Part shown: positions 51,035 to 62,454 of the stretch, one piece after another
Position numbering within the stretch: the first letter of the stretch is position 1
Layout: every line of letters starts with the position of its first letter
Assembly (NCBI RefSeq): GCF_025847205.1
Contig: NZ_JAOYTH010000010.1
Coordinates: 1 to 64,000 of the forward strand
Length of the DNA stretch: 64,000 nucleotides
Source of the DNA: Pararhizobium sp. YC-54
GTDB lineage: Bacteria > Pseudomonadota > Alphaproteobacteria > Rhizobiales > Rhizobiaceae
Direction of reading: 5' to 3'
Position numbers and translations under genes: made by a program
Notes under the pieces: generated by a model
Database searches by the model: none
What the model was told of the DNA's origin: nothing
What the model saw: the letters and a program-made list of their open reading frames with translations, nothing else

Positions 51035-52003
51035 ATGGAAACCTCGCTGCCATCTGCGGGAGACTTCAACCAACTCCGCGCCTTCGTGGCCGTCGCCGGT
51101 TCATTGAACTTCAGCCGCGCAGCCGAAAACCTTGGTGTGTCATCGTCGGCGTTGAGCCAGATGGTCCGCGCGCTCGAGGAGCGGGTCGGCGTTAGCTTGT
51201 TCAACCGCACGACCCGCAGCGTTTCTCTGACCGAGGCAGGGTCCGACCTGTTTAAACGGGCGCAGCCCGCGATCGAGGAGCTGGCGGTGGCGCTGGGTGA
51301 GACCCGCGAGCGCCGCGCCCATCCCGTCGGGACCGTGCGGATACACTGTTTCCGGGCAGCGGCGGACCTCTACCTGACACCGATCCTCCGGTATTTCAGC
51401 GACGCCTATCCGCAGGTCGTGCTCGACATCACGCTCGATGACGCCGTCGCCGATATCGTGGCTGACGGCTACGACGTAGCCATCCGCCTAGGGGAAGTGA
51501 TCGACAAGGACCTCATCGCGGTGAAACTCGGCCCGGAGCTTTGCATGACTGCGGTCGCGTCGCCCGACTATCTCGCTCGGCACGGAACACCGACCCATCC
51601 GCGCGACCTTGCCGGCCATCGCTGCATCGGCTGGCGATGGCCGGGGCAAAAGACGCCGTACAAGTGGGAGTTCATGGAGAATGGTAAGTGGTTTGAGGTC
51701 GTCGTCTATGGACCCCTAATCTCCAACACGAAGGACTTCGGGGTGCAGGCGGCAGTCGACGGGGTCGGCGTGGCATTCGCCAGCCAACAGCTGATCGCGC
51801 CTCACATCGCTCAAGGCAGGCTCGTCGCGCTACTCGAGACTTGGTCCGCCCCGTTTCCCGGCTACTACCTTTGCTATCCGGCCCAACGGCAGATGGCACC
51901 GCCACTCCGCGCGGTGATTGACATCATTCGCGGTGGCCCGCGCGCCAGGAACGGCGTCGAGACGGCGGCGACCGGCGCGGCCATGGCGGCGGCGGCGTCC
52001 TAG
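51035..52003 (+). CDS. LysR-family regulator
   Basis: A 322-residue protein. The helix-turn-helix (about 10-68) is FNQLRAFVAVAGSLNFSRAAENLGVSSSALSQMVRALEERVGVSLFNRTTRSVSLTEAG. The C-terminal effector domain (about 95-295) belongs to the CrgA/DsdC-like group of short LysR proteins, with ADGYDVAIRLGEVIDKDLIAVKLG. The tail is Ala/Gly-rich. It is closely similar in pattern to the regulator at 61558-62454 (same TTRSVSxTEAG and GYxLxYPxxRQ motifs), so the two are probably paralogues. Divergent from an NTF2-like gene. Confidence 0.92.
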   Translation: METSLPSAGDFNQLRAFVAVAGSLNFSRAAENLGVSSSALSQMVRALEERVGVSLFNRTTRSVSLTEAGSDLFKRAQPAIEELAVALGETRERRAHPVGTVRIHCFRAAADLYLTPILRYFSDAYPQVVLDITLDDAVADIVADGYDVAIRLGEVIDKDLIAVKLGPELCMTAVASPDYLARHGTPTHPRDLAGHRCIGWRWPGQKTPYKWEFMENGKWFEVVVYGPLISNTKDFGVQAAVDGVGVAFASQQLIAPHIAQGRLVALLETWSAPFPGYYLCYPAQRQMAPPLRAVIDIIRGGPRARNGVETAATGAAMAAAAS

Positions 52004-52959
52004 GCCTTGTCGTGAATTGGATGGTGATGTCACGTTGTTTCATCAATGATCAAGCAAGGTCTGGGAAATTAAGCACTCGCGCCGGTCACGGCTGCGGCGG
52101 GACGATGACGGGCCAACTGTCAATGGATCGACAGAAAATCCCATCATCTTTGCCTTGTATCCGTGAACAGAAATATAGCTGTAAATTATCGTGAACACAG
52201 TCACAGCAAGTATGAAAAGTATTCCAATGTCGAGCCGCGTACCTGGGAAATAGGGCAGCCACGTTACGGCTGGTATCTGATGACTCTGGAGAAGTCCTGA
52301 CCCCGCGTCTCGGAGAGGATAGCTTGCAACACAGGAAGCCAGATGCCGGGCGAGCAGCGAGCTGGATAATGTTGCCGACCCTTCTAGTCCTCGGATTGGC
52401 GACGCGGCTTAGAGCGCTCGGCTTGCTCGCGATGACCATGGTCATTCAGCCTCCCAGCGAGCCGCACCCGTTCGCCCTCCGCATCAAGGATGTCCTGCGA
52501 CAGTTCTATCCTCGGATGACACAGATGTGCCAATCTCTTATCGCTTGACCGGCGTCCACTGGTAGATCTATAGTGGCTTATATTAGCAAGAATGATAATT
52601 GCGATCATATGCATACGGGCATCATCTTGATGAAGGCTGGGGTATATCGCCAGTCGGAATTACGGGTACCTCGCGCTACCCGGCGTCCTGGATTTATATC
52701 TACCGATGTCGTCCTATGACCAATATTCCGGGCCATGGGGATGGAAACTGATATTGACCACATCCGGTGTCGACAAGCGCATGTTTCGGCGTCGCGACAG
52801 GTTACGCCTTCCATGAAGACCGCAGGCTTTAGTGTGTTCGGACGGCTGGGCACGACGGCGATCTTGGGTGATGTAACTCGGACGCCAAAAGCGGCAAGTG
52901 CTACTGCATAGTTCCAGCTCACCTTCGCGCCGTACCAGACCGAACATGGGGCTCCACTT
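52004..52959. other. 956-bp decayed region
   Basis: No intact gene is visible on either strand. It is richer in A+T than its surroundings in places (for example 52160-52210 and 52560-52620). The one recognisable relic is a DoxX-like fragment (52354-52449). The region separates the LysR gene from the SGNH-MBOAT-ACP-FkbH cluster and may mark a past insertion or deletion. Confidence 0.5.
52354..52449 (+). pseudogene. remnant of a DoxX-family membrane protein
   Basis: The frame reads AASWIMLPTLLVLGLATRLRALGLLAMTMVIQ. DoxX proteins have LLLPLLLVLGLxTRxAALGLLAMTLVIQ at this point. The remainder of the protein, before and after, is missing or out of frame. About 32 residues survive. Confidence 0.5.
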
Positions 52960-53964
52960 GTGATGAGACAGCTTTCAATACTTCGGTGGCCGGTCGCCCG
53001 GAAGAGTCGTCTCGGTAATTGGACTCGTTACATGGCCGGCTCTGTGGCGACGGCTTTGGTCGCCGGTGCCGTCTACTTCCTCGCTCTCGTGACCCTGGAG
53101 AGGGTCGGGCGGTTGCCCCCGCCAGCTTTCGCAAACAGCCTCTGTGCCGATGAGAAGCTCGCTTTTCTGCGCGACAACCCTCCGAAATCGCCGACGGCGC
53201 TCATCCTCGGGTCGTCGGCCGCCTGGCGTGGTATCGCGAGCGCGGAAATCGCCCGCCGATATCCGGCCGCCAGGCCACTCAACGGCAGTTTTTGTGGGCT
53301 GCAGCTCAACCAGACCGAGTTCGTCGCCGACTATCTGCTGAGCCGGTATCCGAATGTCCAGGACGTGCTGCTCCTGCTCAGCCCAATCGATATGGACACC
53401 TGTACTGGCACCGACGCGCGCCTGTTCGACAGGAGCGACGTCGATGACTATTTGGCAAGCGAAGGCCCGATCTGGAGCTATTACTTCACCTATTTCGATC
53501 CGGTTTCGCTGGTCCGCAACGCCAGCTTCGTCAAGGCCGCGCGCGAGAACAGGCTTCCCTTCTATCCGCTGATCTTCACGGCCTATGGCGACGGCCCGCA
53601 GACTACCGATAAGAGCCGCAAGATCGACGGGGAACGCTTCGACGCAATCGATCCGGCCTGTGTGTCGTCGCTGCGGAGGCTGGCGCATAGGATTACCGCC
53701 GGCGGGCGGCAGCTGACAGTGGCATCCCTCCCGTTGCTACCGGCCGGGATCGAGCAGTCCGACCCGACGGGTGCGATCCATGACCACATGGTGCGAGAGA
53801 TCGAGAGCGCCATCGACGGGACGAGTGCCGTTTTCTGGGACGGCGAGCGCTTCGCGCAGGTGGATGCGCGCGACTTCGTCGATCCTATCCATCTGCGCTG
53901 GACAGGGGCTGCACGCTTCACGAGCCAGCTCGTCACGGCCACCGGCTTCGGTGCCGTGAAATGA
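52960..53964 (+). CDS. SGNH/AlgX-like membrane-anchored protein
   Basis: A 334-residue protein. One membrane helix (about 24-48) leaves a periplasmic domain. The domain has the SGNH pattern: LILGSSAAWRG with Ser85/Ser86 as nucleophile candidate, NGSFCGLQLNQTEF, and the DPIHLRWTGAARF segment with the Asp-x-x-His pair near the C-terminus. Such proteins partner MBOAT acyltransferases and act as periplasmic acyl-acceptor transferases or esterases, like AlgJ/AlgX or DltD. GTG at 52960 is followed by an ATG at 52963. The MBOAT gene starts 16 bp downstream. Confidence 0.85.
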   Translation: MMRQLSILRWPVARKSRLGNWTRYMAGSVATALVAGAVYFLALVTLERVGRLPPPAFANSLCADEKLAFLRDNPPKSPTALILGSSAAWRGIASAEIARRYPAARPLNGSFCGLQLNQTEFVADYLLSRYPNVQDVLLLLSPIDMDTCTGTDARLFDRSDVDDYLASEGPIWSYYFTYFDPVSLVRNASFVKAARENRLPFYPLIFTAYGDGPQTTDKSRKIDGERFDAIDPACVSSLRRLAHRITAGGRQLTVASLPLLPAGIEQSDPTGAIHDHMVREIESAIDGTSAVFWDGERFAQVDARDFVDPIHLRWTGAARFTSQLVTATGFGAVK

Positions 53965-53980
53965 TCGCGGGGTAGCCGAC

Positions 53981-55543
53981 ATGCTGTTCAACTCCGCCAC
54001 TTTCCTTCTCGGCTTGTTGCCGATTGCTCTGATCGGTTTTTTTGCCCTTGGGCGCACGGGTCGATACAAACTCGCGATCGTCTGGCTCTCGCTTGTTTCG
54101 CTCGTCTTCTATGGCTGGTGGAACGTGGCCTACGTGCCGCTGCTGCTGGCCTCCATCATCGTCAATTACACAATCGGCACCGTGCTCACCCGACGGAAGG
54201 TGAAGAGCCTTCTGATCGCCGGCATCGCTCTCAACGTGCTTGTGCTCGGTTACTACAAATATGCCGGGTTTTTCGTGGTCACGGTCGACAGCGTGCTCGA
54301 TCTGGGCCTGCCTGTGCCGACGATCCTCCTCCCCCTGGCGATCTCGTTCTTCACGTTTCAACAGATCGCCTATCTTTGCGATGCCTACGAGGACGTTGCG
54401 ACGGAGCGGAGTTTTGCCAATTATTGCCTGTTCATCACCTTCTTTCCGCATCTGATCGCCGGACCCATCACCCATCACAAGGAGATGATGCCGCAGTTCG
54501 ACGACGCGCGGATCTTCAAGCCACAATCACGGATGCTGGCACTCGGCGGCACGATCTTTGTCGTCGGCCTTTTCAAGAAAGTGATCATCGCCGACACCAT
54601 CGCTTTGTGGGCAAACCCGGTCTTCACCGCCGCCGGCAAGGGCGATGCATTGCAGATGCTCGAGGCCTGGGGTGGCGCTCTCTCGTACACGCTGCAGATA
54701 TACTTCGACTTTTCCGGGTACTCGGACATGGCGATCGGCCTCGGCATGCTGTTCGGCATCCGTTTGCCGTTCAACTTCAATTCGCCGCTCAAGGCGCGCA
54801 ACATCATCGACTTCTGGTCGCGTTGGCACATGACCCTGACGCGGTTCGTGACCGCCTATATCTACAATCCCTTGAGCCTCAGCCTGACACGACGCTGGCT
54901 TGCGAGCGGCAGGCCGGGCCTGCGGCGCGGCAAGACCAGCCCCGCGGCCTTTCTCGTCCTTCTCGCCGCGCCGACGATCCTGGCGATGGTGATCATCGGC
55001 TGGTGGCATGGCGCCGGCTGGCAATTCGCCGCCTTCGGTCTGGTACACGGGCTGTTTCTCACGATCAACCATGGCTGGCGGATGCTCAAGATGCACTGGC
55101 GGTGGCGCGTCGACAGCGATCGGCCGATCCACGTCGTCCCCTCGGTTCTGATGACGATGGGATGCGTCATGGTCGGGCTCGTGTTCTTCCGATCTCCGGA
55201 CCTTGCGACGGCGCTTCACCTCTTGCGCTGCATGACCGGCTTCAACGGCCTCGGCTTGCATTCCTCCGAACTCCTGGATTGGGACGCGGTGCAACTGCAG
55301 CTCGTGCTGCTGGCGATCGTCTGGTTCCTGCCGAACGTCCAGGAGTGGCTATGCCACTACGAGACCGGTCTCGGTGAGGTGCGGCCGGCGATGTGGCTCA
55401 ATAGCAAGCAGCGCTTGGTTAGTCGGGTGTTCGCGTGGAAGCCAACGCCGGCGTTTGCCGCCCTCACAGGCCTGATCGGCTTTCTTGCGATCACGCGGGC
55501 GTTGTCGGCGGCCCCCACCATGTTCCTCTATTTTCAATTCTAG
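53981..55543 (+). CDS. MBOAT-family O-acyltransferase (AlgI/DltB-like)
   Basis: A 520-residue polytopic membrane protein with 11-13 hydrophobic segments. It has the MBOAT motifs SFFTFQQIAYLCDAY, FPHLIAGPITHHKEMMPQF, YFDFSGYSDMAIGLGMLFGIRLPFNFNSPLKARNIIDFWSRWHMTLTRF and the invariant histidine His343 in WWHGAGWQF. This is the core that passes an acyl group from a cytoplasmic carrier to an extracytoplasmic acceptor. The acyl carrier protein gene follows 12 bp downstream. It differs from alginate acetylation operons, which have AlgF and no carrier protein. Confidence 0.93.
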   Translation: MLFNSATFLLGLLPIALIGFFALGRTGRYKLAIVWLSLVSLVFYGWWNVAYVPLLLASIIVNYTIGTVLTRRKVKSLLIAGIALNVLVLGYYKYAGFFVVTVDSVLDLGLPVPTILLPLAISFFTFQQIAYLCDAYEDVATERSFANYCLFITFFPHLIAGPITHHKEMMPQFDDARIFKPQSRMLALGGTIFVVGLFKKVIIADTIALWANPVFTAAGKGDALQMLEAWGGALSYTLQIYFDFSGYSDMAIGLGMLFGIRLPFNFNSPLKARNIIDFWSRWHMTLTRFVTAYIYNPLSLSLTRRWLASGRPGLRRGKTSPAAFLVLLAAPTILAMVIIGWWHGAGWQFAAFGLVHGLFLTINHGWRMLKMHWRWRVDSDRPIHVVPSVLMTMGCVMVGLVFFRSPDLATALHLLRCMTGFNGLGLHSSELLDWDAVQLQLVLLAIVWFLPNVQEWLCHYETGLGEVRPAMWLNSKQRLVSRVFAWKPTPAFAALTGLIGFLAITRALSAAPTMFLYFQF

Positions 55544-55555
55544 GGAGTTGTCGAC

Positions 55556-55792
55556 ATGGTGGACGAGATCTATGTGCGGCTGGAGACGATCTTCCGGGAT
55601 GTCTTCGACGACGACGACCTGATCGTCACTCCGCAGCTGACGGCGAGGGATGTCGACGGCTGGGACAGCATGATGAACGTGCAGCTCATGCTGAGTGTCG
55701 AGCGGGCGTTCAAGGTGCATTTCTCGGCCAGCCAGATCGCCTCCCTGGGCAATGTTGGCGAGCTCGCTGCGCTCATCCAGCGTATGACTTGA
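55556..55792 (+). CDS. acyl carrier protein
   Basis: A 78-residue four-helix carrier protein. The phosphopantetheine serine is Ser38 in the motif DVDGWDSMMNVQLM (the usual form is DSL). It begins MVDEIYVRLETIFRDVFDDDDLIVTP. In this cluster it should carry the small acyl group made by the FkbH-like protein to the MBOAT transferase. It is not the fatty-acid-synthesis ACP, which has DSLDT and lies with fab genes. Start and stop fit tightly between the two neighbours (12 and 23 bp). Confidence 0.95.
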   Translation: MVDEIYVRLETIFRDVFDDDDLIVTPQLTARDVDGWDSMMNVQLMLSVERAFKVHFSASQIASLGNVGELAALIQRMT

Positions 55793-55815
55793 GGTATTGC
55801 ACGTAGGAGCCGAAC

Positions 55816-57726
55816 GTGAGTTGCGACCTATTTCTAGACCTCGCTTGGCTGCCCAGGCCGCCCGCCGATTTCAAGGACATGTGCCGGCGCGTCGCGGGTG
55901 ACACGTCCGGTGCCGAGATCCAGCACCTGGCGTCGTTCGCTCTCGACGCGAACCAGTCGACGCGCGTGGCCCGCGTCATCCGTGCGCTGCAGGAGCAGGA
56001 CCGGCTTCTGCCACCGCTGACCCCTATGAAGCTCGGCGTCCTCGCCAACGGCACGATCGATCTGGTGATAAACGCGCTGGCCGCCGCCGCCGCCCGGCAC
56101 GGGATTCTGCTCGAGTGTGTCACCGCCGATTACGGGCTGTTCGCGCAGGAAGCGCTCGATCCTGGTTCCAGGATCAATGCGGCGCGGTGCGATGCCGTGC
56201 TCCTCGCCCTCGACTATCGCGCGTTTCCCTTCGTTCCCTCGCCTGGAAACGCAACGGCAGCAGCCGCCAATATAGAGGAAGCGATCGTCTTCCTGAACCG
56301 GATCCGCGAGGGAATCACCGCCAGTGGAGCGGTCTGCATTCTGCAAACCCTGGCACCGCCGGCCGAGGTGCTGTTCGGCAGCATGGATCGCTTCCTGCCA
56401 GGCACGCCACGGCATCTCATCGACGGGTTCAACCGCCGTCTTGCGGCGGAGCGCGAAGGCACGGCCGATGTGCTGCTTGACGTCACTGCCATTGCCGAAA
56501 CAGTTGGCCTCGCCCACTGGCATTCGCCGAGCCAATGGAATCTTGCGAAGTTGTCGTTCGCCGACAGCTGCGTTCCGCTCTATGCCGACCATGTCGGACG
56601 GCTCCTGGGGGCGATGCGGGGCAAGGCCCGGCGCTGCCTCGTTCTCGACCTCGACAACACGCTTTGGGGCGGCGTCATCGGCGACGACGGTCTGCACGGG
56701 ATCATGCTCGCCGAGGGCGACGCCGTGGGCGAGGCGTATCGAAGCGTGCAGTGCCTGGCACTCGCCTTGCGCGAGCGCGGCATCGTGCTGGCCGTATCGT
56801 CCAAGAATACCGACGAGGTGGCGAGGCGCGTCTTTCGCGAGCACCCGGAAATGCTGATCCGCGAGGAGCAGATCACCGTTTTCCAGGCAAACTGGGACGA
56901 CAAGGCGACGAACATCAAGGCGATCGCCGACGCCCTGTCGCTCGGGCTTGATTCACTGGTGTTGCTGGATGACAATCCGGTCGAGCGGGGGCTGGTGCGG
57001 CAGATTCTGCCGCAAGTGGCGGTGCCTGAACTGCCTCACGATCCGGCCCTGTACGCGCGTACGCTGGCGGCCGCGGGGTACTTCGAAGCGACGACCTTCT
57101 CGGACGAAGATCGCAGACGCGCCGCCTACTATGAGGGCAATGCACAACGTGTGGTACTGCAGGAGCGAGCGGGCGACGTCGATTCCTATCTCGCATCGCT
57201 CGAGATGGAGATCACCTTCAGGCCGTTCGATCGCACCGGCCGATCACGGATCGCACAGCTGATCAACAAGTCCAATCAGTTCAATCTGACCACCCGGCGC
57301 TATACGGAGGCCGAGGTGGCGGCGGTCGAGAGCGATCCGACATGCACGACGCTGCAGGTCCGTCTCGCCGACCGCTTCGGCGACAACGGCATGATCAGCG
57401 TGATCATTTGCCAAACGTTGCCGGAATCGACCTGGGAGATCGATACTTGGCTGATGAGCTGCCGGGTGCTGGGGCGACGGGTCGAGCAAATGGTGCTGCG
57501 CGAAATCCTGCGGCAAGCGCGGGAGGCCGGGATCCGTAAGCTTGTCGGTATCTATCGACCAACGGACCGCAACGCGATGGTGCGCGACCACTATGCGAAG
57601 CTGGGCTTCACGCAGATCGCAAACGAGGACGGAGGCCCGAGCCGGTGGATGCTCGATGCGGCCACCGAGATCGAGCCTGCATCGATGCGGGTGCGTCGCG
57701 AGTCGCCAACAGACCTCCATGCTTAG
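55816..57726 (+). CDS. FkbH-like HAD/GNAT enzyme, glyceryl-ACP synthase type
   Basis: A 636-residue protein. The N-terminal part (about 70-265) is an SGNH-like region, with LGVLANGTIDLVINAL and HWHSPSQWNLAKLSFAD. The HAD-IIIC domain (about 270-420) has the nucleophile motif LDLDNTLWGGVIGDDG (Asp278 and Asp280) and later VLLDDNPVERGLVRQ. The C-terminal part (about 430-615) is GNAT-like, with LINKSNQFNLTTRRYTEAEV and ADRFGDNGMISVIIC. FkbH enzymes dephosphorylate 1,3-bisphosphoglycerate and load the glyceryl group on a carrier protein. It closes the SGNH-MBOAT-ACP cluster and is probably its donor enzyme. Confidence 0.93.
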   Translation: MSCDLFLDLAWLPRPPADFKDMCRRVAGDTSGAEIQHLASFALDANQSTRVARVIRALQEQDRLLPPLTPMKLGVLANGTIDLVINALAAAAARHGILLECVTADYGLFAQEALDPGSRINAARCDAVLLALDYRAFPFVPSPGNATAAAANIEEAIVFLNRIREGITASGAVCILQTLAPPAEVLFGSMDRFLPGTPRHLIDGFNRRLAAEREGTADVLLDVTAIAETVGLAHWHSPSQWNLAKLSFADSCVPLYADHVGRLLGAMRGKARRCLVLDLDNTLWGGVIGDDGLHGIMLAEGDAVGEAYRSVQCLALALRERGIVLAVSSKNTDEVARRVFREHPEMLIREEQITVFQANWDDKATNIKAIADALSLGLDSLVLLDDNPVERGLVRQILPQVAVPELPHDPALYARTLAAAGYFEATTFSDEDRRRAAYYEGNAQRVVLQERAGDVDSYLASLEMEITFRPFDRTGRSRIAQLINKSNQFNLTTRRYTEAEVAAVESDPTCTTLQVRLADRFGDNGMISVIICQTLPESTWEIDTWLMSCRVLGRRVEQMVLREILRQAREAGIRKLVGIYRPTDRNAMVRDHYAKLGFTQIANEDGGPSRWMLDAATEIEPASMRVRRESPTDLHA

Positions 57727-57865
57727 AGTGCCGAACGTTTAATCTGCCCGAGCTGATCAGGGCACGCGCGGACCGGCTGAAGCCTGGATGTGGCAAGTGG
57801 ATGAGGCGCTCCCACGGCGATGGAGTTCATCAAGGACATCAGCGACACCCGGTCTTTTGCGATCC

Positions 57866-58021
57866 TCAGAGATCCGGACCGCGCAATTGCCCCTGGCTTT
57901 CGTCACGGACCAGGACACGCACGGTAAAACGGTGGCCGAGGGCAGATGCGACCACATATTTCCCGATGCTTCCGGTCGCACCGACGACCAGTAGCCTGTG
58001 CGGGGTTTCCATCATCACCAT
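57866..58021 (-). pseudogene. truncated NmrA/SDR-type NAD(P)-binding protein
   Basis: The frame starts with a good ribosome site (GATAGGGGA before ATG at 58021) and reads LLVVGATGSIGKYVVASALGHRFTVRVLVRDESQGQLRGPDL, the NAD(P)-binding start of NmrA-like proteins (GATGxxG). It stops after 51 residues, where a full protein has about 280. The remaining sequence to 57727 shows only short out-of-frame pieces. It lies 5 bp downstream of the hydrolase gene in the same direction, so it is the broken tail of that operon. Confidence 0.65.
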
Positions 58022-58025
58022 TCCC

Positions 58026-59081
58026 CTATCGCGTGTTGCCGTTCGTGATGAACTTTTCCCAGAACCGCACGGCATCGGCGATCCATCCTTTAGCGTTGGT
58101 GCCGCTGCCTAGTCCGAAGCCGTGGCCGAGACCCTCGTAGCGATGATATTCCACTTCTGTACCGGCCCGGCGCAAGGTCGCCACGCGTCGCTCCATGGCC
58201 GACGGCGGCGCTATGCCGTCTTCCTTGCCGACGACGACAAAGGTGGGCGGTTCATCGGAGGAAGTATCCGAATGTGAGGTATAGGCCATTACGACTGCGG
58301 AGGGCTTTGGAGGATCGTCGCCGCCGAACGCCGAGACACCATGCGAGCCGATTGCGGCCGCCATTCTCGCGCCCGCCGAACTGCCCCAAAGAGAATAGTC
58401 GTTGGTGCTGACACCCAGAGTTCCGGCGTTCTTAAAAACATAGGAGACCGCCGCGGCCAGATCTTCCGTCGCGAGAGCTCCGCCACGGCCCGTCCGGTAT
58501 TTCAGGGCGAAAGCATTGTATCCCTTGCGGGCAATCTGGACGGCATAGGGAAACCCCTCATGAACGGAGCCGACATAGGAAAACCCGCCGCCGGGCGATA
58601 TGATCGCAAAAGGTGCGCCGGGCCTTCCTCGGAAGAAGAACAATCCGGTCTGTTCTTTCGTCGGATCGGCGCGCTTCTGCGCTTCGGTATAGATATCATA
58701 GAAGACAGGTTTACCGCTCGCCACATCGTCGATCATGTGATTGAGGCCGGCAACGACCGTGCCGGGATCGACATGGCTGTGATAAGGAAGCAGCAACCCA
58801 AAATCGCTGAGCGGCATGGTCTCGTCGTATGCGCGGTCGCCCCACGGCATCATAAGCCTCGAATATCCAGTGAACGCCGGATGATGTAGGAGATCTCCAA
58901 CGGTGCTTTCAGCATTCAGATGACTGGCCTCTACGTCGGACAGCCCCTTGCTTCCGCTCGTAGCGGCCTTGTGACTGGAAAGCGTTTCGGCTCCACTCGC
59001 TTGCGCAGCGAGTGTTGCCGACAGCAATGAAGTCGCCAGATACATGAAGGTCCGCCTTCTCCGCTTTCCCGAGTTTGCCAT
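58026..59081 (-). CDS. alpha/beta hydrolase (BD-FAE/xylan-esterase-like), exported
   Basis: A 351-residue protein. The start MANSGKRRRRTFMYLATSLLSATLAAQASGA is a signal peptide with a very basic n-region. The fold shows APFAIISPGGGFSYVGSVHEGFPYA (oxyanion GGGF), the nucleophile in LWGSSAGARMAAAIG, and the terminal LGHGFGLGSG holding the catalytic His. This is the pattern of secreted acyl- or feruloyl-esterases and related peptidases of the DLH/BD-FAE group. Its ATG overlaps by one base a stop codon of an upstream remnant. Confidence 0.88.
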   Translation of the reverse strand: MANSGKRRRRTFMYLATSLLSATLAAQASGAETLSSHKAATSGSKGLSDVEASHLNAESTVGDLLHHPAFTGYSRLMMPWGDRAYDETMPLSDFGLLLPYHSHVDPGTVVAGLNHMIDDVASGKPVFYDIYTEAQKRADPTKEQTGLFFFRGRPGAPFAIISPGGGFSYVGSVHEGFPYAVQIARKGYNAFALKYRTGRGGALATEDLAAAVSYVFKNAGTLGVSTNDYSLWGSSAGARMAAAIGSHGVSAFGGDDPPKPSAVVMAYTSHSDTSSDEPPTFVVVGKEDGIAPPSAMERRVATLRRAGTEVEYHRYEGLGHGFGLGSGTNAKGWIADAVRFWEKFITNGNTR

Positions 59082-59158
59082 TACTGCGACGCGGCGAGAG
59101 GCTGAGGCGTATCGATTTCCCAGGACGTGCCGATGGCATCGAACTCGAATTTGAACAT
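59081..59158 (-). pseudogene. N-terminal remnant of FAD:protein FMN transferase (ApbE)
   Basis: A 25-codon frame reading MFKFEFDAIGTSWEIDTPQPLAASQ and then TAA. ApbE proteins begin FxFxAIGTxWEIDTPxPL before the rest of a 300-residue chain, which is absent here. It overlaps the hydrolase start by one base (TAATG), so it may persist as a translational leader. It is too short to be a functional enzyme. Confidence 0.45.
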
Positions 59159-59163
59159 GGTGA

Positions 59164-61370
<2,207 letters not shown>

Positions 61371-61557
61371 GTCTGTGTGTCCTTTCCATAGCCTGGTGGC
61401 TTGCGCGGGTGACGATCGCGGTGCGATCCGGCGCCAATAAATCCTGGAAGCAAAACCTTGTTTTCGGCTGCCCGGTTCGATGACGTCAAATTTAGCACCT
61501 GCCGCAGACCACGATTAGACGCTATAATGCGCATGAGCCTTTTAGATGAGCTAACAA

Positions 61558-62454
61558 ATGCAGATGGAAAACTTCAACGACCTCGCCGCATTCTCGGTCG
61601 TCGCGCGCGAGCAAAGCTTCACACGCGCGGCTGCAAAACTCGGCGTCTCTCCGTCGGCGCTGAGCCAGACCATCCGCAATCTCGAAGAGCGGCTAGGTCT
61701 GCGGCTGCTGACCCGCACGACCCGCAGCGTCTCATCGACCGAAGCCGGCGAACGCCTGCTTCGCACGGTTGCGCCGCGCTTCGAGGAGATTGAGGTTGAA
61801 CTGGCCGCGCTGAGCGAGCTTCGCGACAAGCCGGCCGGCACGGTCCGCATCACGGCCGGCGAACACCCCGCGATCGCAGTCCTGCAACCGGCGCTCAAAC
61901 GCTTCCTGCCCGACTATCCCGACATCCAGGTCGAAATCATTATCGACTACGGCCTGACCGATATTGTTGCCGAAGGATACGATGCCGGCGTCCGCATGGG
62001 CGAACAGGTCGCCAAAGACATGATTGCCGTGCGCATCGGCCCGGACATGCGCATGGCCGTCGTCGCCTCGACCGCCTATTTCGAACGGCATCCGCCGCCG
62101 CAATCACCGCAGGATCTGACCGCGCATACATGCATCAATGTGCGCCTTCCAACCTATGGCGGTCTGTTTCCCTGGGGTCTGGAGAAGGACGGGCGCGAGG
62201 TGAAGGTGCGCGGCGAAGGGCAACTCGTCTTCAATAGCCTCGCCATGCGGCTTTCCTCGGCTCTGGACGGTCTCGGCGTCGCCTACATGCCCGAAGATCA
62301 GGTGCTTCCCTATCTTGCCGAAGGGCGGCTGGTGCGAGTCCTCGAAGATTGGTGCCCCTCCTTCCCCGGCTATCATCTCTATTATCCGAGCCGGCGGCAG
62401 CAATCGCCTGCGCTGGCCCTATTGGCGGACGTTCTCCGGTATCGCGGCGGCTGA
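61558..62454 (+). CDS. LysR-family regulator
   Basis: A 298-residue protein. The helix-turn-helix is FNDLAAFSVVAREQSFTRAAAKLGVSPSALSQTIRNLEERLGLRLLTRTTRSVSSTEAGERLL, and the effector domain has VAEGYDAGVRMGEQVAKDMIAVRIG. A second ATG at 61564 is possible. It is divergent from the aldo/keto reductase operon across 187 bp and probably controls it. It is paralogous to the regulator at 51035-52003. Confidence 0.92.
   Translation: MQMENFNDLAAFSVVAREQSFTRAAAKLGVSPSALSQTIRNLEERLGLRLLTRTTRSVSSTEAGERLLRTVAPRFEEIEVELAALSELRDKPAGTVRITAGEHPAIAVLQPALKRFLPDYPDIQVEIIIDYGLTDIVAEGYDAGVRMGEQVAKDMIAVRIGPDMRMAVVASTAYFERHPPPQSPQDLTAHTCINVRLPTYGGLFPWGLEKDGREVKVRGEGQLVFNSLAMRLSSALDGLGVAYMPEDQVLPYLAEGRLVRVLEDWCPSFPGYHLYYPSRRQQSPALALLADVLRYRGG

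Noticed and set aside
52605..52922. Minus-strand 105-residue frame in the decayed region
   Set aside because: No family, poor start, and composition unlike real genes here.
56115..56857. Alternative plus-strand frames inside the FkbH-like gene
   Set aside because: The main frame carries all HAD and GNAT motifs without a break, so no frameshift is needed.
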